From Pseudomonadota bacterium (GTDB taxonomy: Bacteria; Pseudomonadota; Gammaproteobacteria; Tethybacterales; Persebacteraceae), in NCBI GenBank assembly GCA_022600535.1, contig JAHZKE010000053.1, positions 1 through 37,872 on the forward strand: DNA of 37,872 nt, written 5' to 3'. Position numbers and translations under genes: made by a program. This document shows, piece after piece, positions 18,001 through 26,059 of this stretch (positions are counted from its first letter, which is position 1; each line of letters opens with the position of its first letter). The notes beneath the pieces were generated by a model. That model saw only the letters and a list, made by a program, of their open reading frames with translations. It had not been told where the DNA came from and did no database searches.

Positions 18001-20108
18001 ACTTCTGCCTCTTCGTCTTTAACACTAACATCCTGCCACTCCTCTGCGATAGGCTTCCAATTCGCATCACGAGATACTGGCTTCTTGTTTTCGTCTTTGC
18101 CAACCCACACATCCCAAAAATCAGGGTCATCGGAGCGGGGTTGATGGATTTTCGGTAAGTCATTCATTTTTACTAACACCGGAAGCTCAGACGCCCACCC
18201 AAGCAGGACAGCTTTCTGTGAAGGCAACGATGGCAGTTCACGAAGTAATCCCCTGAGATTATCGGGTAGCAGGCGGCGCACTAGCTCCTGGTCCCTATCA
18301 TTGCTTAAGCGGTGGAGGAGAAAAGAGTTGCACTGAGCAAGAACTGTAGGTGATAACTCTGATGGTCTTTGGGAAGAAATAATCAAACCTAAGCCGAATT
18401 TCCTACCTTCACGTGCAATTTTCTCAAATATCTGACAACAGATTCCAGCCGCATCTTGGTTCTCCACATCCTCCTTATAGCGCTTGATGAACGTATGAGC
18501 TTCTTCCATCACTAACACTGTAGGCAATACCTCTTTATTTATCCTGCGGTAGCGCTGGAGGGCTTCAAAGGTAATGCGAGCAATCACTGCCGTAACAACA
18601 TGTACAACCTCGGCAGGAACAAGAGACAGATCAATCACGGATACGCAACCCTCTTCCGCATTATCACTCCCGATGTAATCTTGAAGCCAGCTTTCAAATA
18701 ATGTGTCCTCGGAGTCAGATATGATTGAGCGCATCCTGGAATCTGCCAAAAACGTACGTATTCGAGAAACAAGAAAATCCAAATATTGACTAACATTCTC
18801 TTGCTCTGCCAGTATTTCAAGATGATCTGCCAAATCACTACCTCTGAAATGTAACGGAACGTCCTCATCAGGACCATCCTGAAAGACAATGCCACCAAAG
18901 GTTTCTAGGGATTTGTTCAATGCATCTACTATTTTTTCAATCTCCTGATCGGTAAACGCACGATAGTATTTAACAAGTTTCTCATCATTGTCTTTGAATT
19001 CATTAAATCTAGCATTAAGCGCTTCCCCAGTAACGTCTATTACTTCTTGTAGATAATTATCTTGAAAATCAACGATATTCTCCTTGAGATTGCTAACCAT
19101 GGCTTCCATGCTAAATCCAAAACCGCTACAGGACTTACCCCTAATCGCACCTGAACGCAAATCACGTCGAATAGAGATCAGATAGGAAGAAAGCCGGCGC
19201 CGCATCTTCATCTTTTTCTCCTCATCCGTGGGAGCAGCGATACTCGTCCGCCCCGCCTTCACTTCGCGCAATGCCCGCCGAAGCAATGGCCGCTGCGTTT
19301 TTGCACTTGCCTGCGTAAAAGAACACCATTCCGCACTATTCCAAAACCAAAGCGGCACCTTTAACGGAAGCTCACCTTCTTCTGGATCCACCCTAAAGAT
19401 ACGCGCTTTAACCGTTGAATCTTCACCTGAAAATGCCCGCGAATACTCTCCGTTTGGATCAAGCACAATAAATCGGGCATTGGGCACGCTCTCACCTTCC
19501 GACTTTGCCTGTTCTAAACTCCAGCGAATCAATCCGGCGACGGAACAGGATTTCCCACTGCCTGTATTGCCAAGAACAGCAAGATGTCTCCCAAATAATC
19601 GATTCGGATCTACGCACACCTTTGCATCACCTGCCAATGGGCTAATACCAATATGAACTCGTCTTTTTTCTCCTGACTCGACAATTGACCGCAATTGCGT
19701 ATCCGTAGGTAATAGCACGGCAACCCCCACCGAAGGCAATGCATCGCTACCACGCCTAAAGACAATACCCTTATTATCCGAAAGAACATGCAATGTGCCC
19801 AATGGAGTAAGACTCAATCGGCGCAATGGATAAGGTAAATCTATGAGTCCAAAATCCTGCATTCCCCGTCGTTTAGGAAAAGGAGATCGCTCAACCGTTA
19901 TCCACTCAACTTGACCAACGAGATGTCCGTCATCAACCGGAATGAGTACATAGCCATTCACCCGAGGGAATGGTCGGGGACCTCCAGTATTCAGGGCAAC
20001 TGATTCTGGCGCTTCAATGTCAAGACCTACCTTAATTTCGTCCGGCGAAACGAAATCCACAGTGCCTATTCGGAGGTTTCCTGCCTGCTCAAAGGGAGTT
20101 TGGCTCAC
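17997..20108 (-). CDS. herA: HerA-family hexameric ATPase (DUF87), partner of SIR2
   Basis: 703-residue FtsK/HerA-type ATPase. Residues 1-150 form the beta-barrel (HAS-barrel) region; Walker A is LGNTGSGKS (179-187), followed by VLDPNGEYSRAF (215-226); Walker B is VLVMEEAHTF (531-540), with ISSQRPSELS (577-586) as the sensor region. Bacterial HerA forms a hexameric ring. With NurA it resects DNA; with SIR2 proteins it forms an anti-phage complex. No NurA is present. The start is GTG, overlapping the SIR2 stop by four bases (GTGA), and the gene ends in an ATGA overlap with hsdS. Its placement inside the type I operon is the unusual point. Confidence 0.9.
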   Translation of the reverse strand: MSQTPFEQAGNLRIGTVDFVSPDEIKVGLDIEAPESVALNTGGPRPFPRVNGYVLIPVDDGHLVGQVEWITVERSPFPKRRGMQDFGLIDLPYPLRRLSLTPLGTLHVLSDNKGIVFRRGSDALPSVGVAVLLPTDTQLRSIVESGEKRRVHIGISPLAGDAKVCVDPNRLFGRHLAVLGNTGSGKSCSVAGLIRWSLEQAKSEGESVPNARFIVLDPNGEYSRAFSGEDSTVKARIFRVDPEEGELPLKVPLWFWNSAEWCSFTQASAKTQRPLLRRALREVKAGRTSIAAPTDEEKKMKMRRRLSSYLISIRRDLRSGAIRGKSCSGFGFSMEAMVSNLKENIVDFQDNYLQEVIDVTGEALNARFNEFKDNDEKLVKYYRAFTDQEIEKIVDALNKSLETFGGIVFQDGPDEDVPLHFRGSDLADHLEILAEQENVSQYLDFLVSRIRTFLADSRMRSIISDSEDTLFESWLQDYIGSDNAEEGCVSVIDLSLVPAEVVHVVTAVIARITFEALQRYRRINKEVLPTVLVMEEAHTFIKRYKEDVENQDAAGICCQIFEKIAREGRKFGLGLIISSQRPSELSPTVLAQCNSFLLHRLSNDRDQELVRRLLPDNLRGLLRELPSLPSQKAVLLGWASELPVLVKMNDLPKIHQPRSDDPDFWDVWVGKDENKKPVSRDANWKPIAEEWQDVSVKDEEAEV

Positions 20109-21526
20109 GAAGTGCCCCCTCCTTTTTCTTTTGCATCAACCCCTGCACTATCAAGTGTTTCCCTACCTTCGCCGGTTGTCCACCTAGCCTTCAAAAGTTC
20201 AGCCATCCGAAATGTAGTCCGGTCTATCGCCGACTTCGGCAAATAATGATCAACCAATGTCTTCATATCACCAAGGTGATCGCCTATCAAAAGCGTGATC
20301 TGAGCAGGGCGCCCCAGTTCATCGTAAGTGCTCATGATTCTACCAAGCGGATCGTCACGCGATATTACGACCAAGTGAGTCGATGGAATTGTCAACATAT
20401 CTTTGAGCACCCGGTTAATGTGTTCATCGCCAAATGCATAGCCGTAGCAAATTATGGTGCTGTTCGGTCTACAGATTGCAGCAGCTAAGTCGCGAAACAA
20501 ATCGACATAGGGTTGCGATGCAGTTTCTCTGTCCTTGGCGGCGTTTGGATATATCATCAGCCGCAATGCGTCAGTACCTTCTACGCCCGCATCGGCAAGG
20601 TAAGGTTCGGTAGATTTCGCGCCAAACGGAATCCCGAGTCGGCGGATAGAGTGCTTGCAGTCAAACCAGTCAATAGAACCATGCAATTTTGTAAAACGGG
20701 CAACTCCCTCTAAGTAGCGTGGTTCGCCGCGGATTCCCGGAGGGTTGTAATGAAAATCAACGTCTAACCGTGATGAGCGAAATATCGGCGACAAAGTACC
20801 TACGAACCTATCCATTAGTCGCAACCCTGCAATATCCGCGCTAGCTTCAATCGTTCGGTCGTAGTTCGTGGTAAAAATATGTAAGCGCTCACGAGTCCCT
20901 GACCGGCTCGCAAAGCTCATGAGAAAACTTACGAGGTAATTAAATGATTCTTCACGCTTTAAAGCGTCTGCCGAAATGAGTTCTTGCTCTCCTTTAAGGA
21001 TGGATTTGGCGAATTGACTGAGAACGTTGTTCAAATCATTTTGAAGTTCAGAAACAATCTTTCTCCACTTTGTGCCTTCTTTCTTAGTCAATGCAATAAT
21101 TTCAGCACCCCGAAGAATCTCATTGGCAGCACGAATTGTGTCCTCTATGTTTCCACTATTGCGCCTGGCAGCTATTGCTGCTCGATTTGCCTCCGCTATA
21201 ATTTGATCGTTTAGAGTTTTAAAGAGAATCGCGTCCATCCCGGGACCTGGCTTACTCCTAGCTATCCCATGTGCAGCGTGTGTCAGACCCGACCCTACCA
21301 GCAATGAAAGGTTTTCGGATTGAACGAGCGCTGTAAGCCATGGTTCAATTCTTGGTCGCAATGTTTCCGTACCGAAGGCACCGGTGGTTTTTGCCCAAGA
21401 ACAAGTCGCACCCTCGGCAAGTTTAAAATCCTTGCCTGGTTCATCACTTACGCGCACAAAATATACTGGATTTTTGTCATCGCGCGTTTTGAGTATTTGT
21501 TTTGTACCAGCAGATCTTTGTGTCAT
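20105..21526 (-). CDS. SIR2-family NAD-hydrolase-like defence protein
   Basis: 473-residue protein with a SIR2-like catalytic domain. Motifs in order: LLVGSGLT (75-82, NAD-binding Gly-Ser-Gly), FTTNYD (218-223), KLHGSIDW (280-287, candidate catalytic His282) and GYAFGDEHI (362-370). No zinc ribbon is seen, typical of the SIR2_2/defence type in place of a deacylase. An approximately 70-residue N-terminal extension precedes the Rossmann fold, and an alpha-helical insert occupies about 100-200. In known SIR2-HerA systems the SIR2 protein depletes NAD+ on infection and causes abortive infection; I infer the same here. Its ATG overlaps the hsdM stop and its stop overlaps the herA start. Confidence 0.88.
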   Translation of the reverse strand: MTQRSAGTKQILKTRDDKNPVYFVRVSDEPGKDFKLAEGATCSWAKTTGAFGTETLRPRIEPWLTALVQSENLSLLVGSGLTHAAHGIARSKPGPGMDAILFKTLNDQIIAEANRAAIAARRNSGNIEDTIRAANEILRGAEIIALTKKEGTKWRKIVSELQNDLNNVLSQFAKSILKGEQELISADALKREESFNYLVSFLMSFASRSGTRERLHIFTTNYDRTIEASADIAGLRLMDRFVGTLSPIFRSSRLDVDFHYNPPGIRGEPRYLEGVARFTKLHGSIDWFDCKHSIRRLGIPFGAKSTEPYLADAGVEGTDALRLMIYPNAAKDRETASQPYVDLFRDLAAAICRPNSTIICYGYAFGDEHINRVLKDMLTIPSTHLVVISRDDPLGRIMSTYDELGRPAQITLLIGDHLGDMKTLVDHYLPKSAIDRTTFRMAELLKARWTTGEGRETLDSAGVDAKEKGGGTS

Positions 21527-23478
21527 GTTGTACTCCTATTTATAATCTCACCCAACAAACCTTCTGTCTCTTGTTCCAGTGCCAAAATATCGGCGCGGAT
21601 TTCCCCAAGATTGCGCATTGGCTGCGGCTTATAAAAATAACGGGTAAAACTGATTTCATAGCCGATTTTAACGTTGTCTTTTTGATACCAAGCATCGGTA
21701 GCATACGGCAATACTTCACGCTGCAAAAATGCTTCTATACCGCCTTTTTCCTGTAATGGAATTTGCTCACTATCACGCAGGTCGCTATCGGGTTCGTATT
21801 CAACCACCGCGGGCTTACCGTTTATATCTACGGCAAACAGCCCCTGTAGTGGATCTGCCTTAACGCCTTTTTTATGGATACTCTTTATCACTGGCGCAGC
21901 GGTGTTGTTGCGGATTCCGGTTTCTTTCAATGCTTTAATTTCTTTTGGCTTGTAGACACGGTGAGGGTCGATGCCTTCAATGCGTAGCGGTCTGTCAACG
22001 ATCACTTTCCAATAGCCAAAATCGGCGTTGTTAAATATCTTAGATTGCTCTGTTTGTTCAAAGTTAATAAAAGTATCGCTAATTCGCTGAATGTCGGCTT
22101 CGCCGAGCTCACAATTTTTTTTGCCGAGATTTTTACGCAAGAGTTGGTACCATTGGCTGGCATCTATTAACTGTACCTTGCCACGGCGATGTGCGGGCTT
22201 GCGGTTAGTTAACACCCATATATAGGTGGCAATGCCCGTGTTATAAAACATATTTAGCGGCAGGGCGACAATGGCTTCTAACCAGTCATTCTCTATAATC
22301 CAACGGCGGATGTTGCTCTCGCCTTGGCCGGCATCGCCGGTAAACAACGAGCTGCCATTGTGCACTTCGGCAATACGGCTGCCCATTGGAGTGTTTTGCT
22401 TCATCTTAGAAAGCATATTAACCAAAAACAGCATCTGCCCGTCACTTGAGCGCGTTACCAATGAATATTTAGGATCACCGTTATGCTTAATTATAAAACG
22501 TGGGTCGCGCATGTCTTTTTTGCCGCCCATTTGCTCCAATTCTCCATTCCAACTTTTACCATAGGGGGGATTAGCAAGCATAAAATCAAATTCATGGCCG
22601 GGAAAAGCATCTGCCGAGAGGGTGGAGTGCTCGGGACCGCCAATGATATTATCCGCCGCATCTCCCCCACCTTTCAGCAATAAGTCCGCCTTGCAGATAG
22701 CATAGGTCTCGGCGTTGATTTCCTGACCATAGAGGTGGGTTGCCACTTGCTTGCCGTGCTCGGTAGCAATCTGCTGCAATGTTTCTTCGGCAACGGTGAG
22801 CATCCCTCCGGTACCACAGGCGCCATCGTACAGCAGATAAGTGCCCGATTGTATTTGCTTAGCAATTGGCAAGAACATAAGATTAGTCATCAGTTTAACC
22901 GCATCGCGCGGTGTCCAGTGTTCCCCCGCTTCTTCGTTATTACCCTCGTTAAACTTGCGGACTAACTCCTCAAAAATTGAGCCCATGCCGTGGTTATCCA
23001 AACCAGTAGGGCTAAGGTCAATGTCAACTGAGGTGAGCTTTTCAATTAACTTGCCTAAGACATCTGCCCTAGACAACCGTGGAATTTGGTTACGAAACTC
23101 AAAATTATCAAGGATGTCTTGCACATTGGGGGAAAAACCATCAAGGTAGGCTTCAAAGTCCGCCTTAAGTTGTTGGCGGTTGGTGCGTGATCTAAGATCG
23201 CGCATGGTGAACTTGGATGTGTTGTAGAACGCCTGATTAGCAGCCTGACGTAAGGCGGCGTCCTGCTCGACCAATTTCATGCTATCAAGGGATGCCTTCA
23301 TCTCTATGACCTTCTGCTTGCTGTCTTCCAGCACAGCGTCCAACCGGCGTAACACCGTCATGGGCAGGATGACATCCCGATATTTACCGCGCACGTAGAC
23401 ATCTCGCAAAACATCGTCGGCGATACCCCAAATATAACCCGTTATCCAGTTGGGATGGTTGGATTGATTTTGTCTCAC
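21523..23478 (-). CDS. hsdM: type I restriction-modification DNA methylase subunit
   Basis: 651-residue N6-adenine methylase subunit. The helical N-terminal HsdM_N region covers about 1-150. The SAM motif is LYDGACGTGGML (216-227) and the catalytic motif is NPPYGK (303-308). The region after 480 is longer than in classic HsdM and contains charged segments. The start is GTG (VRQNQS, read as Met), supported by GGAGAG about nine bases upstream. It is the first gene of the five-gene operon, so modification is expressed before restriction. It ends in an ATGA overlap with the SIR2 gene, where hsdS would normally follow. Confidence 0.93.
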   Translation of the reverse strand: MRQNQSNHPNWITGYIWGIADDVLRDVYVRGKYRDVILPMTVLRRLDAVLEDSKQKVIEMKASLDSMKLVEQDAALRQAANQAFYNTSKFTMRDLRSRTNRQQLKADFEAYLDGFSPNVQDILDNFEFRNQIPRLSRADVLGKLIEKLTSVDIDLSPTGLDNHGMGSIFEELVRKFNEGNNEEAGEHWTPRDAVKLMTNLMFLPIAKQIQSGTYLLYDGACGTGGMLTVAEETLQQIATEHGKQVATHLYGQEINAETYAICKADLLLKGGGDAADNIIGGPEHSTLSADAFPGHEFDFMLANPPYGKSWNGELEQMGGKKDMRDPRFIIKHNGDPKYSLVTRSSDGQMLFLVNMLSKMKQNTPMGSRIAEVHNGSSLFTGDAGQGESNIRRWIIENDWLEAIVALPLNMFYNTGIATYIWVLTNRKPAHRRGKVQLIDASQWYQLLRKNLGKKNCELGEADIQRISDTFINFEQTEQSKIFNNADFGYWKVIVDRPLRIEGIDPHRVYKPKEIKALKETGIRNNTAAPVIKSIHKKGVKADPLQGLFAVDINGKPAVVEYEPDSDLRDSEQIPLQEKGGIEAFLQREVLPYATDAWYQKDNVKIGYEISFTRYFYKPQPMRNLGEIRADILALEQETEGLLGEIINRSTT

Positions 23479-23522
23479 GCCGTTCTCTCCTTACTGTACT
23501 TTTTAACCATTTAACAACCCAG

Positions 23523-23545
23523 TAAAATTATAACACGCTGATATT
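23523..23545. repeat. right direct repeat of the defence island
   Basis: Partner of 13552-13574, with 21 of 23 bases identical. It lies 45 bases before the hsdM start codon. On the minus strand it contains TGTTATAAT, so it doubles as the probable hsdM promoter. Confidence 0.7.
23527..23535 (-). promoter_or_regulatory. extended -10 promoter for the hsdM operon
   Basis: TGTTATAAT on the minus strand, a consensus extended -10, about 50 bases upstream of the hsdM GTG. No good -35 is visible, which fits an extended -10 promoter. It is the only convincing promoter for all five coupled genes. Confidence 0.5.
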
Positions 23546-23573
23546 TTATTATTATTGCTCGCTTTTTAAGATT

Positions 23574-23778
23574 GCGATGTGTTGGAGTATGAATATTTTT
23601 CACTGGGTATCTTTTTTGTGTGCTATGTTCTCTTTTGTGTCAACAATTTTATTGTAATACCAATCGGCTAAAAATAAAAATGCGGACTTTTTCCGCCAAA
23701 GTAAAAGGGTCTGGATTGTAACTGTGTTTTGGTAAAGGCGGTTTACCTGCACTCGTTTCCCAATGCTTGATGCGCTAA
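23574..23778 (-). pseudogene. decayed duplicate of PuuB-like 3' end and amidotransferase 5' end
   Basis: About 205 bases match 26031-26236 at roughly 92 percent (about 15 substitutions and two indels by eye), in the same orientation. Read on the minus strand it holds the last ~50 codons of the PuuB-like gene, the GTGA overlap and the first codons of the amidotransferase. It has an in-frame TAA where the intact gene reads QT after DERG, a one-base deletion in the following A-run and an extra base after the amidotransferase start, so neither part can be functional. Homology stops 28 bases from the right direct repeat. Confidence 0.85.
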
Positions 23779-23847
23779 ATTTATTTAATGGCTAACTTGC
23801 AATATTTTCACGGTTTCAATGTTTTTTCTGTTCCCATTATCATCTAT

Positions 23848-25263
23848 TTATTCCTGCTTCGCTTCTGCTGCTGCTCCAATCTCTGTTACTGCATCGTAGG
23901 ATTCAATTGCCAACTCTACATATTGCCATATAAAGTTAAAAAATGATTGTTCCTCGGCACCGTATTCTTTCAGTACATTCGCGGTCTGGATATTATTAGA
24001 TTTGTTGGCGGCATCTAATGGTGTGCCGAAAATAAAAGAAACAGCATTAATATCAGCTCCGTTTTCTATCAGAAGTTTTGTTATGGCAGCGTTGCCATAA
24101 AAAGCAGCGTTGTGTAGTGGAGTATCTCCTCCCATTGAAGAACTCATGGAAGAAAAAGCAGCGTCCATAGCAGCATCCGCAGTTTCCTCACCTAATTCAG
24201 CATCTAATTTATCTAACTCGGCAGCCAATTCAGCATCTAACTCTGTTAACTCAAGTTTCAATTCGGGAGACAATGTAGGCAGGAGGTTATCTATAGCGTT
24301 AACATCTGCGCCGTTTTCTAACAATACTTTGGCGGTTGCTACCGCGCTGTGCGTTGCGGCTTCGTGTAGCGCGCCTTCAACTTTAGCTCCGTGTTGTATC
24401 AACATTCTGGCGGCGGCGGCATGATCTCCCAATGTTGTTTGGTGCAATGGGGTCCCGCTAAATTCTCCTTGGGCTTCAACATTTGCACCATTTTCTAACA
24501 GAAGTTTAATCAAGGCAACATTGCCACCCAATGCTGCTGTGAACAATGGCGTTTCTTTTTTGTCATCCAGTACTTCAACATCTGCACCGTGATTAATTAA
24601 AATGGCGGCAATTTCATGATTCCCCTGCTGCGCTGCTAATAAAAGCGGGGCTAGCCCTATACCACTTCGCGCATTAACATCAGCTCCTGCTACTAATAAA
24701 CGCAGTACTTCGGCGCTATCATTTTCAGATACCGCATTGTGTAACGGCGAGATATTGTTATCGTATCCCGCTGGTACTGTGCTCCCTGCATCTAATAAAA
24801 CTTGTGCGATTTTTCCATAGCCGTATTCTTCTGCTGTATCTAATGCCCGTTCATTGTAACCGTTTTTAATGTTGACATCCGCACCGGAATCAATTAATAA
24901 TTGCACCATTGCTAAGTTACCTTCGCCAGCGGCAATGTGTAATGGGGTGCCATAAAAATCCCCCGCGGGTTGCGCGTTGATTGGTGCGCCGTTTTCTAAT
25001 AACAACTGCGCGACTGCAATTTGATTATGGCTCACCGCTACATGTAACGGCATCCAATTATTATGCCATTTTGTATTAACAATTGCGGCGGTATCTTTTT
25101 GCAAATAATACTGCACCGCGAGAACATCTCCCTGGGTAACGGCTTGCCTAAAATTGATTGTTGGGGGTTCTTGCTCCGCCCAAGCAAAATGGAAAGATAA
25201 GGAAAAAAGACAAGCAACGCTAACTATTAAACTACGTGTTAGAGAAGTGGCTAAGGTTTGCAT
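23848..25263 (-). CDS. secreted ankyrin-repeat protein
   Basis: 471-residue protein with an N-terminal signal peptide (hydrophobic LIVSVACLFSLSFHFAWA, cleavage probably after AWA near residue 29) and about ten ankyrin repeats of the form TPLHxAAxxGNxxxxxxLLxxGADVN. Between repeats eight and nine lies a 55-residue insert rich in Glu, Leu, Asp and Ala (AELDKLDAELGEE) and ending in a Ser/Met run; it may be helical. Ankyrin arrays bind proteins, and export points to the periplasm or outside. It follows the amidotransferase after 58 bases and has no clear Shine-Dalgarno site. Target unknown. It also borders the defence island, but nothing in it indicates a defence role. Confidence 0.85.
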   Translation of the reverse strand: MQTLATSLTRSLIVSVACLFSLSFHFAWAEQEPPTINFRQAVTQGDVLAVQYYLQKDTAAIVNTKWHNNWMPLHVAVSHNQIAVAQLLLENGAPINAQPAGDFYGTPLHIAAGEGNLAMVQLLIDSGADVNIKNGYNERALDTAEEYGYGKIAQVLLDAGSTVPAGYDNNISPLHNAVSENDSAEVLRLLVAGADVNARSGIGLAPLLLAAQQGNHEIAAILINHGADVEVLDDKKETPLFTAALGGNVALIKLLLENGANVEAQGEFSGTPLHQTTLGDHAAAARMLIQHGAKVEGALHEAATHSAVATAKVLLENGADVNAIDNLLPTLSPELKLELTELDAELAAELDKLDAELGEETADAAMDAAFSSMSSSMGGDTPLHNAAFYGNAAITKLLIENGADINAVSFIFGTPLDAANKSNNIQTANVLKEYGAEEQSFFNFIWQYVELAIESYDAVTEIGAAAEAKQE

Positions 25264-25310
25264 TTCAGAAAGTAAGCGGTAAGATAAAAAGAGCGAAAGA
25301 AATTACTCTC

Positions 25311-25324
25311 TGGAGGGGAATTTA
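25311..25324. repeat. half of the REP-like element
   Basis: tggaggggaattta, identical to the right half of the palindrome at 3570-3583. It spans the stop codon of the amidotransferase gene and the few bases after it. The left half is missing here. Confidence 0.45.
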
Positions 25325-26059
25325 GCTTTTGCTGGTGTTTGCTAATAACTGTTTAAATCCATTATACAGTAGCGCGGCATGGTGATTCATCGCGCTCATG
25401 TGTTGTTTGGCTTGGGTGTCAAATTCGTTTAAAGCGTTTGCGCCCAGTGTGTTTTCCAGTGCTTGTTTGTATTCGGCAATATCCCCCCAATCCTGCACGG
25501 TTGTTGGTCGTACTTCTATATGAAATTGAATGCCGTAGGCGTGTTTTTTGTAGCGGAATATTTGATAACGTGTTACCGGGGAATGCCCTAACACTGTTAC
25601 TTCGGGGGTGTTATCTAAACCGCAAACTTCGTATGAATGCCATTGCACCGATTTAATAACCTCGGGAAATTTTTCAAAGAGTAAATCGTTTTTTCTGTCG
25701 TTAGATAAGTTAACATCTAAAACACCAATTTCTGATGGATTGGATTGCACGACTTGACCGCCGACTGCTTCCCCCAACAACTGCGCCCCGAGGCAAAACC
25801 CTATAAAGGGTTTTTCTAATGTTTTTACATAATGTTTAATTTTTTCTTTTTCTTGCACCAACCATGGATATTCTTCTTCCATCCACGTATCCATTGGCCC
25901 ACCCATGCACAACATGCCATCAAAATCGTCAAGGTTTTCGGGGATTGTTTCGCCTTGGTCTAATTCAATCGTTACCAATTCAAAGTTATCGGCTAACATT
26001 AAATCTTTTAGAGTGCCCGGGTCTTCTATGGCGATGTGCTGGAGTACGAGTATTTTCAC
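25322..26059 (-). CDS. class I glutamine amidotransferase / gamma-glutamyl hydrolase-like protein
   Basis: 245-residue class I amidotransferase domain standing alone, like GMP-synthase-type or PuuD-type proteins. The triad is complete: Cys89 in GFCLGAQLLG, His180 and Glu182 in GIQFHIEV. No synthetase partner is fused or adjacent, so free hydrolysis of a gamma-glutamyl amide is plausible. The start is GTG and overlaps the stop of the PuuB-like gene (GTGA), so the two are coupled. The pair recalls PuuB and PuuD of the gamma-glutamylputrescine pathway. It may release glutamate from gamma-glutamylated amines made by the GS-like ligases. Substrate is inferred only from family and neighbours. Confidence 0.8.
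   Translation of the reverse strand: MKILVLQHIAIEDPGTLKDLMLADNFELVTIELDQGETIPENLDDFDGMLCMGGPMDTWMEEEYPWLVQEKEKIKHYVKTLEKPFIGFCLGAQLLGEAVGGQVVQSNPSEIGVLDVNLSNDRKNDLLFEKFPEVIKSVQWHSYEVCGLDNTPEVTVLGHSPVTRYQIFRYKKHAYGIQFHIEVRPTTVQDWGDIAEYKQALENTLGANALNEFDTQAKQHMSAMNHHAALLYNGFKQLLANTSKS

Noticed and set aside
19228-19656. 142-residue plus-strand ORF opposite herA
   Set aside because: Lies across the Walker A coding region of herA; antisense shadow.
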